Below, piece by piece: positions 37,905 through 47,365 of a stretch of DNA of 64,000 nt (its first letter is position 1; each line of letters starts with the position of its first letter). The DNA is taken from positions 1-64,000 of the forward strand of contig LNDN01000065.1 of the NCBI GenBank assembly GCA_001464065.1. The letters run 5' to 3'. Position numbers and translations under genes: made by a program. The notes under the pieces are model-generated. The model was given only the letters and a program-made list of their open reading frames with translations. It made no database searches and had not been told where the DNA came from. Source of the stretch: Acidobacteria bacterium Ga0077522. Its GTDB lineage: Bacteria; Acidobacteriota; Vicinamibacteria; Vicinamibacterales; Vicinamibacteraceae.

Positions 37905-38984
37905 CTACGCGATGGACGAACGCGCGATCCAGCCGCCGCCGAGGACCTCGTCGCCGTCATAGAACACGGCGGCCTGGCCCGGCGTGACGGCGTACTGGGG
38001 GACGTCGAACTCGACCGACGCAGCGTCGGGGCCGAGCGACAGCACGGACGCCGCCGCCGCGGGATGGCGATGGCGAATCTGCACGGCGGCGCGGATGGGC
38101 GCCTCCGGTGCCCGGCCCGAGACCCAGGTCACCTCGCGCACCGTGCACTGCCGCTCCTCGAGCGCGCTGCGCGGCCCCACCACCACCTCGCTGGCGGCCG
38201 CATCGATGGCCACGACGTAGAGCGGCACCCCGACCGACAGCCGCAGGCCCTTGCGCTGGCCCACCGTGAAGTGGTGCACCCCCTCGTGCCCGCCCAGGGC
38301 TCGCCCCTCGACATCGACGATCCGCCCCGGCGTCGGCGTCCGGGCCCCGGCCGACCGCGCCACGAACGCCGCCTGATCGCCGTCCGGCACGAAGCAGATT
38401 TCCTGGGAGTCCGGCTTGAGGGCCACCGGCAACTGCCGCGTGGACGCGTAGGCACGCACTGACGGCTTGTCCATCTCGCCGACCGGGAAGATGGCTCGCG
38501 CCAGCTGCGCCTGCGTCAGCGAGAAGAGGAAGTAGGACTGGTCCTTGCCGTGGTCGGCCCCCCGAAGCAGATGCCACTGGCCGTGGGCGTCCTGGCGCGC
38601 GCGCACGTAGTGGCCCGTCGCGAGCCGGTCGGCCTCGAGTGCCGCCACGCGATCGAGCAGCGTGACGAACTTCACCTCGCTGTTGCAGCGCGAACACGGA
38701 ATCGGCGTGCGGCCGGCGACGTACTCGTCGACGAAGGGCTGCACCACCTGGGCGTGGAAATGCGACTCGAAGTTGACGATGTAGTGGGGGATACCCAGTC
38801 GCCCGGCGACGCGTCGGGCATCGTGCAGGTCGTCGATGGTGCAGCAGGTGCCAAACGTCGCCTGGCCGTCCTGCTGGTCGTACAACTGCATCGACAGCCC
38901 GATGACGTCGTGCCCCTGATCGACGAGCAGGGCCGCGGCCACCGACGAATCGACGCCCCCCGACATGGCCACCGCGATGCGCAT
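37905..38984 (-). CDS. mnmA: tRNA-specific 2-thiouridylase
   Basis: Places sulphur on U34 of Lys, Glu and Gln tRNAs. 359 residues. PP-loop [13 protein letters not shown] for ATP, catalytic cysteines in TPIPCSRCN and [10 protein letters not shown], and the C-terminal FTVGQRKGL domain. The sulphur donor, a cysteine desulfurase, is encoded immediately upstream, with only 4 nt between them, so they form an operon. Confidence 0.95.
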   Translation of the reverse strand: MRIAVAMSGGVDSSVAAALLVDQGHDVIGLSMQLYDQQDGQATFGTCCTIDDLHDARRVAGRLGIPHYIVNFESHFHAQVVQPFVDEYVAGRTPIPCSRCNSEVKFVTLLDRVAALEADRLATGHYVRARQDAHGQWHLLRGADHGKDQSYFLFSLTQAQLARAIFPVGEMDKPSVRAYASTRQLPVALKPDSQEICFVPDGDQAAFVARSAGARTPTPGRIVDVEGRALGGHEGVHHFTVGQRKGLRLSVGVPLYVVAIDAAASEVVVGPRSALEERQCTVREVTWVSGRAPEAPIRAAVQIRHRHPAAAASVLSLGPDAASVEFDVPQYAVTPGQAAVFYDGDEVLGGGWIARSSIA

Positions 38985-38988
38985 GGCG

Positions 38989-40164
38989 TCAGGCCGGCCG
39001 TCGGTCGGTGAGCGACCGCAGGCGCGCCACGATCGGCGGCAGCGCGTCCGCGAGTGCCGCGATGTCGTCGGGGGTCGTGTGGCGACCGAGGCTGATGCGC
39101 AAGGCGTTCTGCGTTTCGTGGAGGGGCAGGCCCATCGCCTTGAGGACGTGCGACGGCTCGAGCGTGCCCGACGAGCACGCCGATCCGGTGGACACCGCGA
39201 AGCCGTCGAGATCGAGGGCGATCAGCAGGGACTCGGCCTCGATGCCCTCGAACCCGATGTTGGTGGTGTTGGGCACGCGTGGCTGGCCCGCGCCGTTCAC
39301 ATGGGTACCCGGGACGCGGGCGAGGATGGCCTGCTCGAGACTGTCGCGCAGCACCGCCTGGCGCGCGGCGTCGGTTTCCAGTCGGGCGCCCGCGAGGCGC
39401 GCCGCGACGCCGAGGCCGACGATCGCCGGGACGTTCTCGGTGCCCGCGCGTCGGCTCCGCTCCTGCTTGCCTCCGGTCATGGCCGACTGCAGACGCGTAC
39501 CCCGACGGATCCACAGCGCGCCGACGCCCTTGGGCCCATAGATTTTGTGCCCCGACAGGCTCAGCAGGTCGACATCGAGCGCGTGGACGTCGACCGGGAC
39601 CTTGCCGACGGTCTGCACGGCGTCGGTGTGGACCAGGATGCCGCGGGCGCGGGCCAGGGCCGCGCAGGCGGCGACGGGCTGCAGCGTGCCGATCTCGTTG
39701 TTGCCGTGCATGAGGCTGAGCAGGGCCGTGTCGTCGGTCAGCGCCTCGGCAATGGCCTCGGGGTGCACGACCCCCTGCGCGTCCGGCGCCACGCGGGTCA
39801 CGCGCCAGCCCCGACGTTCGAGGGCCCGCATCGTGGTCAGGACGGCTTCGTGCTCGAGGCTGCTGGTGACGAGGTGTCGGCGGCCCAGGGGTTCGAGGGC
39901 CTCGGCCGCGCCGCGAATGGCGAGGTTGTCGGCCTCCGTCCCACCGCTGGTGAAGACCACTTCGGTTGGGGCCGCGCCGATGAGCGTGGCCAGGTCCTGA
40001 CGGGCGTCGTCCAGTCGGGCCTTGGCGCGCTGGCCGAAGTGGTGCACGCTGGAGGCATTGCCGAACTCGGCGCGCATCGCGTCGGCCACGGCGTCGATCA
40101 CGGCCGGGTCGACGGGCGTGGTGGCGTTGTGGTCCAGATAGATGCGCGTGCGGACGGACCCCAC
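38989..40164 (-). CDS. Cysteine desulfurase (IscS/NifS type)
   Basis: A PLP enzyme that removes sulphur from cysteine. 391 residues from a GTG at 40164. [18 protein letters not shown] at the N-terminus, EHEAVL, and PLP lysine in [16 protein letters not shown]. The persulphide cysteine lies in [17 protein letters not shown], whose flexible loop is typical of group I (IscS/NifS) enzymes. Operon with mnmA suggests that its main job is tRNA thiolation. Divergent from the bactofilin gene. Confidence 0.93.
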   Translation of the reverse strand: MGSVRTRIYLDHNATTPVDPAVIDAVADAMRAEFGNASSVHHFGQRAKARLDDARQDLATLIGAAPTEVVFTSGGTEADNLAIRGAAEALEPLGRRHLVTSSLEHEAVLTTMRALERRGWRVTRVAPDAQGVVHPEAIAEALTDDTALLSLMHGNNEIGTLQPVAACAALARARGILVHTDAVQTVGKVPVDVHALDVDLLSLSGHKIYGPKGVGALWIRRGTRLQSAMTGGKQERSRRAGTENVPAIVGLGVAARLAGARLETDAARQAVLRDSLEQAILARVPGTHVNGAGQPRVPNTTNIGFEGIEAESLLIALDLDGFAVSTGSACSSGTLEPSHVLKAMGLPLHETQNALRISLGRHTTPDDIAALADALPPIVARLRSLTDRRPA

Positions 40165-40216
40165 CGCGGTAGCGTACCATCCGGCACCGCCCGTAAACCA
40201 CAGCAATTGCTCGGCC

Positions 40217-40245
40217 TAGACACGATCTGTCCCCTTGCGTATACT
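40217..40245 (+). promoter_or_regulatory. Predicted sigma70-type promoter of the bactofilin gene
   Basis: TAGACA at 40217-40222 and TATACT at 40240-40245 are separated by exactly 17 nt and lie 53 nt before the bactofilin ATG. Hexamers are close to the consensus (one mismatch each), which is rare in this GC-rich window. Predicted from sequence only. Confidence 0.6.
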
Positions 40246-40298
40246 CCGCCCGACGTGGGTCGTCGCCACCCTGCGGACCCAGTCGGGAGAAAGCCAAC

Positions 40299-40820
40299 AT
40301 GTGGAAACGCGATGACGCGCCGCGGCAGCCTGCACCCGCGCCGCCCACGACGCCGTCGGCCCCTGCCGCTCCGCCTCCGGCGGCGGTGGATGTCCCCTCG
40401 GCAGTACCCGCTCGGCCGACGCCGGGCGCTGGAGAACGAGCACCCATGAGCATGGGCAACATCGGCAAGTCGGTCATCATCAAGGGCGAGTTGAGCGGCA
40501 GCGAGGACCTGACGATCGAGGGGCAGGTCGAAGGCAAGATCGAGCTCAACAACAACGTCCTCACGATCGGCACCAATGCCAAGATCAAGGCGCAGGTGTT
40601 TGCCAAGACCGTGGTGGTGCTCGGCGAGGTGAGCGGCAACATCACCGCGTCGGAGAAGGTGGACATCCGCGACAACGGCTCGGTCGACGGCGACATCACC
40701 TCGCCGAAGGTGGCCATTGCCGAGGGGGCCCATTTCCGTGGCGCCATCGACATGAACCGCAGCGGCGGTGCCCCGAAGGCCGACCCCAAGCCGGCGGCGG
40801 CCACTCCCGTGAAGGCCTGA
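40299..40820 (+). CDS. Bactofilin-family cytoskeletal protein
   Basis: 173 residues: a ~50-residue Pro/Ala-rich N-terminus, then the bactofilin (DUF583) beta-helix (about 52-150, SVIIKGELSGSEDLTIEGQV, KAQVFAKTVVVLGEVSGN, NGSVDGDITSPKVAIAEGAHF), and a Lys/Pro/Ala tail. Bactofilins polymerise into membrane-associated filaments that position cell-shape or polysaccharide machinery. GGGAGAAAGCC lies before the ATG and a good promoter upstream. It is followed by a methyltransferase gene. Confidence 0.9.
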   Translation: MWKRDDAPRQPAPAPPTTPSAPAAPPPAAVDVPSAVPARPTPGAGERAPMSMGNIGKSVIIKGELSGSEDLTIEGQVEGKIELNNNVLTIGTNAKIKAQVFAKTVVVLGEVSGNITASEKVDIRDNGSVDGDITSPKVAIAEGAHFRGAIDMNRSGGAPKADPKPAAATPVKA

Positions 40821-40865
40821 GACTGCGCAGGCCGGGACCGCGACCAGCCTGCCCCCTGTCTTCCC

Positions 40866-41543
40866 GTGGCCGATTCCCCCGATCGTTCCCTCTCTTCGCG
40901 GCTCTTCGGCTGGGCGCGTCGTGCCGAGGGCACCGGCGAGCCGGGGCGTGATGCCGGGCCACCCGTCAGCACCAAGGTGCTGGCCAAGTTCCTTGCCGCC
41001 CTCGCGCATCGTGAGGCGCCCGTCGTGCTGGACCTCGGACCGGTCGTCGGCAGCAACGTGTCGTTCCTCGGCGAACAGCTCGGGTGCCGCCTGCGCGTCG
41101 AGGATCTCTACGCCGACATCGATCGCCTGACGCGCGAGCAGCGGCTCGACACGATGCCCGAGTTCCTGGGGCAGCGCTTCCACTACGAGCCCGAGAGCCT
41201 CGACGCCGTCCTGTGCTGGGATGTGCTGGACTATCTCGACAAGCCCGCGGCGACCGTGTTGACCCGGCAAATCGTCGAGTGGGTCAAGCCGGGCGGGGTG
41301 GTGCTCTGCTTCTTCTCGACGGTGGCCACCCCGGCGCCGGTCTACACCCGCTACGTCATCACCGACACCGACCATCTGCAGTACCGCACGTCTCCCGCGG
41401 CCCACGGCAAGCGCACGGTCTACCAGAACCGGGACATGGAGCGGCTCTTCGTCGGCCTCGGCGTGTCGGAGAGTTTCCTGCTCCTCAGCAAGACCCGTGA
41501 GGTCCTGCTGCGCAAGAAGGCCGTCGTCGCGCCGAAGGCGTGA
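40866..41543 (+). CDS. Putative SAM-dependent methyltransferase
   Basis: 225 residues from a GTG start. A Rossmann-like fold with VVLDLGPVVGSNVSFLGEQL (SAM motif I) and LDAVLCWDVLDYLDKPAATV (motif II region), then KPGGVVLCFFSTV. It resembles class I methyltransferases of the type-11 group, but the acidic residue of motif II is displaced and the target is unknown. It lies 45 nt after the bactofilin gene on the same strand. Confidence 0.7.
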   Translation: MADSPDRSLSSRLFGWARRAEGTGEPGRDAGPPVSTKVLAKFLAALAHREAPVVLDLGPVVGSNVSFLGEQLGCRLRVEDLYADIDRLTREQRLDTMPEFLGQRFHYEPESLDAVLCWDVLDYLDKPAATVLTRQIVEWVKPGGVVLCFFSTVATPAPVYTRYVITDTDHLQYRTSPAAHGKRTVYQNRDMERLFVGLGVSESFLLLSKTREVLLRKKAVVAPKA

Positions 41544-41550
41544 TCGCCCG

Positions 41551-41573
41551 GGCCGTCGGCGCGGCCGTTTGTT
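41551..41573 (+). terminator. Possible terminator after the methyltransferase
   Basis: GGCCG and CGGCC arms with a 6-nt loop, followed by GTTTGTTG. A short stem with a partial T-rich tail, so it is a weak prediction. Confidence 0.35.
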
Positions 41574-41664
41574 GTAGCATCGCCAGAGCCGGGCTGGCGG
41601 GCCCGACGCCCGCGCCCGCCGGCGTCTCGCCGCAGGACGGCGCTTCATTCCGGGTCAGGCACAC

Positions 41665-42882
41665 ATGATCGATCTTGATCTCACCGAAGAGCATCGTCTG
41701 CTCGAGCAGACGGTCCGCGAATGGGCGGCCCGCGAGGTCGCGCCGCACATCGCCGAACTCGATCGCGCACACCGGTTCGACCCGCGCATCCTGCCGCAGA
41801 TGGCCGACCTCGGCCTGCTCGGCATCTGCGTCCCCGCCGAGTACGGCGGCGCCGGGATGGACTACCTCAGCCTCGGCCTGGCCAGCGAGGAACTCGAGTA
41901 CGTCGACACGTCGCTGCGGGTCATCCTGTCGGTGCACGTCGGCCTGAACAGCCTGTCGCTGCTGGCGTGGGGCACCGAGGAGCAGAAGCGTCGCTACCTC
42001 GTACCGCAGGCCCAGGGACAGAAGATCGCCACCTTCGGGCTGACCGAACCGGCGGCCGGCAGCGATGCCCGCGGCATCCAGACGGTGGCCATCAGGAAGG
42101 GCGATCGCTACGTCCTCTCGGGCGAGAAGATGTGGATCTCGCTGGCCGACGTGGCCGATCACTTCCTGGTGATCGCCTGGAGCGATCTCGAGAAGAAGCG
42201 CGCCAAGGACCCGAGCGGCCTGAGTGCCTTCATCGTCGAACGCGCGTTCGCGGGGTTCTCGAGCGGGACGCTGACGCACAAGTGGGGCATCCTCGCGGGC
42301 AATACCGGCTTCTTCAAGATGGACGAGGTCGAGGTGCCGGCCGAGAACCTGCTCGGCCGCGAAGGCGAGGGCTTCAAGATCGCGATGTTCGCCCTCGACC
42401 AGGGCCGCTACACGGTGGCGGCCGGGGCGACCGGTCTCATCCGCGCGTGTCGCGATGCGAGCGTCCGGTACGCGCAGCAGCGTCAGACCTTCGGCGTCGA
42501 GATCGGCCAGCATCAGCTCGTCAAGGAGATGCTGGCGCGCATGGAGGCCGACTACCAGACCTCGCGGTTGCTGTGGCTCAAGGCCGGCTGGATGAAGAAC
42601 ATCGGTCGCCGCAACACACGCGAGAGCGGTCTTGCCAAGTGGATGGCGACGGTCGCCTCGGAGCGTGCCGCGGGCGATGCGGTGCAGATCCACGGCGCCA
42701 ATGGCTACTCTGACGAGTACCCGGTCGGCCGCTACTACCGCAACTGCAAGGGCGCGGTCATCTACGAGGGCACTCGCGAAATCCATGCGCTGATGCAGGC
42801 CGACTACCTGCTCGGCTACCGTACGGACAAGCCGACGCGCTGCGAACTCCCGCCATACCAGGGCCAGACCGCCGGCGCCTGA
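41665..42882 (+). CDS. Acyl-CoA dehydrogenase
   Basis: 405 residues. Typical three-domain enzyme: N-terminal helical domain (about 1-120), middle beta domain with FGLTEPAAGSDARGIQT and YVLSGEKMWIS, and C-terminal helical domain with YAQQRQTFGVEIGQHQLVKEM. The catalytic glutamate is in YEGTREIHALMQADYLLG near the end. It oxidises acyl-CoA to enoyl-CoA with FAD; YEGTREIH resembles glutaryl-CoA-like and short-chain enzymes, but the chain-length preference is not certain. It lies before the MFS gene (13 nt). Confidence 0.9.
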   Translation: MIDLDLTEEHRLLEQTVREWAAREVAPHIAELDRAHRFDPRILPQMADLGLLGICVPAEYGGAGMDYLSLGLASEELEYVDTSLRVILSVHVGLNSLSLLAWGTEEQKRRYLVPQAQGQKIATFGLTEPAAGSDARGIQTVAIRKGDRYVLSGEKMWISLADVADHFLVIAWSDLEKKRAKDPSGLSAFIVERAFAGFSSGTLTHKWGILAGNTGFFKMDEVEVPAENLLGREGEGFKIAMFALDQGRYTVAAGATGLIRACRDASVRYAQQRQTFGVEIGQHQLVKEMLARMEADYQTSRLLWLKAGWMKNIGRRNTRESGLAKWMATVASERAAGDAVQIHGANGYSDEYPVGRYYRNCKGAVIYEGTREIHALMQADYLLGYRTDKPTRCELPPYQGQTAGA

Positions 42883-42895
42883 GCCTCGGGACCCG

Positions 42896-44137
42896 GTGCC
42901 GATGGCCGGCACCGGGCCTGGTCCTGTGAATCGCAACCTGCTCGCCATCGCCGGCGCCTGCTTCATCGGCTTTGCCGGCTTCACGCTGGTGATGCCGTTC
43001 CTGCCGCTGTACTTCGTGCAGCTCGGCATGCGCGATCCGGCCGACATCGCCTTGTGGTCGGGGCTCAGTCTCGGGGTGACGCCCGGGATGACGGCGTTGT
43101 TGGCGCCGCTCTGGGGACGCGTGGCCGACCGGTACGGCAACAAGTTCCTGGTCTTGCGGTCCCTGGCCTGCTTCATCATCACGATGGTGATGATGGGCCT
43201 GGTGACACGCCCCTGGCACATCTTCGCCCTGCGTGTGCTCCAGGGGTTCTTCGCGGGCTACGGCGCCCTGGCCGTGGCGATGGCGGCGCAGGCCGCGCCG
43301 CGCGACCGCATGGCGAGCGCCATCGGGACCGTCCAGACCGCGCAGCGCCTCGGCCCGGCGCTCGGACCGGCCATCGGCGGGGTGCTGGCGGTGGCCATCG
43401 GCATCCGCGCCACCTTCTTCGTGTCGTCCCTCTTCTATCTGCTGGCGTTCGTCCTCGTGTGGCGCTGGTTCGTCGAACCAGCCCGGCTGCCGGCGCTGGA
43501 GACGCCTGACGGCGAGCCCCCGCGGCTCAGTTTCGCCAGCGGCGCCGCCTTCCAGCAGTTCGTGCTGCTGATGGGCGTGATCTTCGGATTGCAGCTGGTC
43601 GATCGCAGCTTCGGTCCGGTGTTGCCCCTGTACCTCGAACAGCTCGGCGTCGCTCGGAGCCACCTCGCCCTCGCGGCAGGCGTGCTGTTCTCGTCGGTGG
43701 CCGCCGCCGGCGCGCTGGGCAACCTCGTGACGCAGCGACTGCTGCAGCGGTGGCCGCCGCGCGCGCTGCTGCGCTGGACGGCGCTGGCCGCCGCCGCCGG
43801 CTTGCTGCCGTTCGTCGTCGGGGCGCCTGTCGTCTGGCTGGTCGTCGCCACGATCGTCTTCGGGTTTGCCATCGGCGTGGCCATGACCGCGTCGTTCACC
43901 GCCGCCGGGCATGTCATCCCGGAGCAGTCTCGGTCGACGGGCTTCGGCCTGCTGACGAGCGCGTCGCTGGTGGGGCTGTCGGTCAGTCCCATGGCCAGCG
44001 GGGTCCTGGCGCGCATCTCCATCCGCAGCGTGTTCATCGTCGGCATGATCACCCTCGCGGTGCTGTCGGCGATGGTGAGCTACGTGCTGCGCGAGCGGGT
44101 CGACCGCGCCGAGCAGCCGTCGGTGGAGGAGACGTGA
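42896..44137 (+). CDS. Major facilitator superfamily transporter
   Basis: 413 residues, about 12 hydrophobic segments. The A-like motif between helices 2 and 3, LLAPLWGRVADRYGNKFLVL, and the helix-5 GPALGPAIGGVLA pattern mark an MFS drug-efflux-like carrier (DHA1 type). The start is a GTG at 42896; an ATG lies two codons later. Substrate unknown. Its GTGA stop overlaps the next start. Confidence 0.85.
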   Translation: MPMAGTGPGPVNRNLLAIAGACFIGFAGFTLVMPFLPLYFVQLGMRDPADIALWSGLSLGVTPGMTALLAPLWGRVADRYGNKFLVLRSLACFIITMVMMGLVTRPWHIFALRVLQGFFAGYGALAVAMAAQAAPRDRMASAIGTVQTAQRLGPALGPAIGGVLAVAIGIRATFFVSSLFYLLAFVLVWRWFVEPARLPALETPDGEPPRLSFASGAAFQQFVLLMGVIFGLQLVDRSFGPVLPLYLEQLGVARSHLALAAGVLFSSVAAAGALGNLVTQRLLQRWPPRALLRWTALAAAAGLLPFVVGAPVVWLVVATIVFGFAIGVAMTASFTAAGHVIPEQSRSTGFGLLTSASLVGLSVSPMASGVLARISIRSVFIVGMITLAVLSAMVSYVLRERVDRAEQPSVEET

Positions 44138-44619
44138 GCACGACCCCGGCGCTTCGCGCGCTGCGCGCCGCCGGCGTGCCGTTCGCGTCGCACCCCTACC
44201 GCTACGAGGACCACGGCGGCACCAGGGTGTCGGCCCGGGAACTCGGCGTCGACGAACATGTCGTGATCAAGACGCTGGTCCTGCAGGCCGACGGCCGACA
44301 GCTGCTGCTGGTGCTGATGCACGGCGACCGCGAGGTGTCGCTCAAGGCGCTGGCGCGCACCCTCGACGTCAAGCGCATCGAGCCGGCGGCGGCGGCCGTG
44401 GCGCAGCGGGCCACGGGCTACCTGTTCGGTGGCACCTCACCGTTCGGCACGCGTCAGTCACTGCCGACCTATGTCGAGCGTAGCGTGCTGTCGTTGCCAC
44501 GGATTTATCTCAACGGTGGCGCCCGCGGACTGCTCGTCAGTCTGGCGCCGGACGCCCTGGTGGATGTGCTTCGGGCGGTGCCGGTGGACGTTGCGATCGG
44601 GGCCGGACCGAGGTGCTAA
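44134..44619 (+). CDS. YbaK/EbsC-type aminoacyl-tRNA deacylase
   Basis: 161 residues from a GTG start (GGAGGAGAC upstream) that overlaps the MFS stop. Family pattern: YEDHGGTRVSARELGVDEHVVIKTLVL with the catalytic lysine near K46, MHGDREVSLKALARTLDVKRI, GYLFGGTSPFGTR and LPRIYLNGGARGLLVSLAP. Similar proteins hydrolyse mischarged Cys-tRNA(Pro). The C-terminus ends shortly after the family domain. The next gene, hflX, begins 1 nt later. Confidence 0.88.
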   Translation: MSTTPALRALRAAGVPFASHPYRYEDHGGTRVSARELGVDEHVVIKTLVLQADGRQLLLVLMHGDREVSLKALARTLDVKRIEPAAAAVAQRATGYLFGGTSPFGTRQSLPTYVERSVLSLPRIYLNGGARGLLVSLAPDALVDVLRAVPVDVAIGAGPRC

Positions 44620-44620
44620 C

Positions 44621-45919
44621 ATGCCTTCGGTGACGGATTTCGAGGGACAAGACCGCAGCTCGCGCGGGCGAGAACGGGCGGCGCTCGTCGGCCTGATCAG
44701 TGGTGCGGCGCGCAAGACGCATGTCGAGGACGCGCTGGAGGAACTGGCCGGTCTGGCCGACGCCGCGGCCATCGAGCCCGTCCTGCGGTTCACCCAGGAA
44801 CGCGACCGGCCCGACCCGGCCACCCTGATCGGCTCGGGCAAGCTCGAGACGCTCAAGGCGGCGTGCGAGGAGTCGGACCTGGGCCTGGTCATCTTCGACA
44901 ACGAGCTGACGCCCGCGCAGCTGCGCAACATCGAGAAAATCCTGCAGCTGCGGGTGATCGACCGGACGCAGCTGATCCTCGACATCTTCGCCCGCCGCGC
45001 CCGGACGCGCGAAGGCAAGCTGCAGGTCGAACTGGCGCAGTTGCGCTACCTGCTGCCGCGCCTGGTCGGCGCCTCGGCGGCGTTGTCGCGCCTCGGTGGT
45101 GGCATCGGCACGAGGGGGCCTGGCGAAACCAAGCTCGAGACGGACCGCCGCCGCATCCGCCTGCGCATCGGCACGCTCACCGACGACCTCGCCGAAGTGC
45201 GTCGTCGCCGGGGGCAGCTGCGGGATCGTCGTCGCCGGTCGGAGTTGCCCGCCGTGGCGCTGGTCGGCTACACCAACGCCGGCAAGACGACGCTGTTCAA
45301 CCGCCTGACGCACGACTCGGCGGTCGCCTCCGATGCGTTGTTCGTCACGCTCGATCCGCTCACACGGGAGCTCAAGCTGCCCAACCGCCAGCACGCCGCC
45401 TTGTCGGATACCGTGGGATTCATCGACCGGCTGCCGCACACGCTGGTGGCCGCCTTCCGGGCGACGCTCGAGGAGGTCGCAGACGCGGACCTCCTGCTGC
45501 ACGTGGTCGACGCGTCGATCGACGACTACGAGCGGCACATGCAGGCGGTCGATCGCGTGCTCGGCGAGGTGGATGCCGCCGACGTGCCGACCTTGCTGGT
45601 GTTCAACAAGGCCGATCGCCTCGACGCCGGCGCCAGGGAACACCTGCGCCAGGCCTACGAAGGCTCGCTGCAGATCTCGGCCATCACCGGTGATGGCGTC
45701 GACGGCCTCGTCACCGAGATCGCCCGGGCGCTCTCGCTCGACACCCGTCGGGTCACGCTCTCGTTCGATCAGGGCCGGCAGGAGGATCGCGACGCCATCG
45801 AACGGCTCTACCGCGTGGCGCGCGTGCTGAGTCATGACGCGGACGGGGACCGGGTCAGCATCGAGGCGGAGGTTCCGCGACGATTGATGCAACGCCTGCA
45901 GGACGGGCTGGCGCTGTGA
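44621..45919 (+). CDS. hflX: GTPase HflX
   Basis: A ribosome-associated GTPase that rescues stalled or heat-damaged ribosomes. 432 residues: N-terminal domain with GLISGAARKTHVEDALEELA and PATLIGSGKLETL, a central helical hairpin (RLGGGIGTRGPGETKLETDR), and the G domain with P-loop GYTNAGKTTLFN, DTVGFIDRLP, and NKAD for guanine recognition. The C-terminal part ends in a small domain (RLMQRLQDGLAL). The start at 44621 begins MPSVTDFEGQD. Confidence 0.93.
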   Translation: MPSVTDFEGQDRSSRGRERAALVGLISGAARKTHVEDALEELAGLADAAAIEPVLRFTQERDRPDPATLIGSGKLETLKAACEESDLGLVIFDNELTPAQLRNIEKILQLRVIDRTQLILDIFARRARTREGKLQVELAQLRYLLPRLVGASAALSRLGGGIGTRGPGETKLETDRRRIRLRIGTLTDDLAEVRRRRGQLRDRRRRSELPAVALVGYTNAGKTTLFNRLTHDSAVASDALFVTLDPLTRELKLPNRQHAALSDTVGFIDRLPHTLVAAFRATLEEVADADLLLHVVDASIDDYERHMQAVDRVLGEVDAADVPTLLVFNKADRLDAGAREHLRQAYEGSLQISAITGDGVDGLVTEIARALSLDTRRVTLSFDQGRQEDRDAIERLYRVARVLSHDADGDRVSIEAEVPRRLMQRLQDGLAL

Positions 45920-47343
45920 GACGGGACGTTCGCTGCTGGACGGTTGCGGCGGCCCTGTTGCTCGGGGTGGCGGCCGGTTGCAGTCGCCCGGTGCCGCCGC
46001 CCGTCATCGTGCCTGGCGCCGACCGCTATCCCGACTACCCGAAGCCGCACCTGCCCGCCGATCTGGCCCGGCAGGACGGCGTCGCGCGGCCGCACGAACT
46101 TGCCTGGTTGCAGTTGCAGAGCGGCGATCCCAAGGGCGCCGAACGGACGCTGCGCGACCTGCTCAAGAAGACGCCCGGCGTGTATCCCTCGCAGGCGGCG
46201 CTCGGCTTCAGTCGCCTGTCGCAGGAGCAGCCTGGCGATGCCCTGCAGTGGTTCGATCGCGCGCTGGCGGTGGAGGCGGGGTTCGTGCCGGCCCTCGTCG
46301 GCCGCGGCGAAGCGCTCGTCGAGTTGGGCCGCGAGGGCGAGGCCTTCGAGACGTATCAGTCCGTCCTCGAGCGCGTGCCCGACCAGCCGGTGGCGCTGCG
46401 CCGCGTGGAAGTGTTGCGCTTCCGCGCCGTCCAGAGCGATGTCGCGGCGGCGCAGGCGGCGCTGGCCGGCAGCCGCCTCGAGGAGGCCCGCGATCATTTC
46501 GGCCGCGCGGTGAAGGCCTCGCCCGACAGCGGCTTCCTCCATCGCGACCTGGCCGACGTCGAGCGGCGCCTGGGCAACGGCGACCGCGCCCGGACGCTGA
46601 TCGACCGCGCCCTCGTCCTGGATCCCCAGGATGCGCGCGCCTACGCGATCCGGGGCGAGTTGCAGGAGGCGGCGGGGGAGACCGAGGCGGCCATGGCCGA
46701 CTACCGTCGGGCGCTCGCGCTGGACCCGGCGCTGCCGGAGCTGTCACAGCGCATCACCGACATCGAGACGGGGCTCAAGGAGGCCGCTCTGCCGGCCGAG
46801 TTCAAGGCCATCGGGACCTCGCTCCGCGTGACGCGCGGCGAGGCGGCGGCACTGCTGGCCTACAGGACGCCGTCGCTGCTGCAGGCGGCGGCGCGCGGCA
46901 CCGTGCTCATCACCGATGGGCGGCGCCACTGGGCGCAGGCGTCGATTCTGCTGGCGGCCCGGGCCGGCGCGATGGAGGTGTACCCCAACCACACCTTCCA
47001 GCCGAACGCCGGCATGACCCGCGGCGAGTTCGCCGCCGTCGTCACCCGCATGCTCAATCTGCTGGCGGCCCGGGCCCCACAGGCGGCGCAGGGCTGGAAG
47101 GACGCACGGCTGGCCTTTGCCGACGTCCGACCCGGGCACACGCAGTACCTGGCCATCTCGCGCGCCGTGGCAAGCGGGGTCATGCGTCCGCTGGAGGGGC
47201 AGACCTTCGGAATCAGTCGGCCGATGACCGGCGCCGACGCGGTGGAATCGATCGATCGCCTCGCCGGTCTGGTCGACCGCGCCCTCGTCGTGGCCGGCGC
47301 CGGCGCCCGCCCATCGCAGGGGCGCGGCGGGCGGCAGCCGTAG
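45916..47343 (+). CDS. Lipoprotein with TPR repeats and SLH-like C-terminus
   Basis: 475 residues from a GTG overlapping the hflX stop (GTGA). The signal peptide ends with a lipobox (LLGVAAGC), so the protein is probably a lipoprotein. Residues about 55-290 are TPR-like pairs of helices (ERTLRDLLKKTPGVYPSQAALG, ALQWFDRALAVEAGF, EARDHFGRAVKASPDSG, RTLIDRALVLDPQD). The C-terminus (about 340-460) shows two SLH-like units, with VYPNHTFQPNAGMTRGEFAAVVTRM. SLH modules usually bind cell wall polymers; a role in envelope assembly is inferred. Confidence 0.78.
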   Translation: MRRDVRCWTVAAALLLGVAAGCSRPVPPPVIVPGADRYPDYPKPHLPADLARQDGVARPHELAWLQLQSGDPKGAERTLRDLLKKTPGVYPSQAALGFSRLSQEQPGDALQWFDRALAVEAGFVPALVGRGEALVELGREGEAFETYQSVLERVPDQPVALRRVEVLRFRAVQSDVAAAQAALAGSRLEEARDHFGRAVKASPDSGFLHRDLADVERRLGNGDRARTLIDRALVLDPQDARAYAIRGELQEAAGETEAAMADYRRALALDPALPELSQRITDIETGLKEAALPAEFKAIGTSLRVTRGEAAALLAYRTPSLLQAAARGTVLITDGRRHWAQASILLAARAGAMEVYPNHTFQPNAGMTRGEFAAVVTRMLNLLAARAPQAAQGWKDARLAFADVRPGHTQYLAISRAVASGVMRPLEGQTFGISRPMTGADAVESIDRLAGLVDRALVVAGAGARPSQGRGGRQP

Positions 47344-47365
47344 CGGCCATGTGGGAACTGGGACC

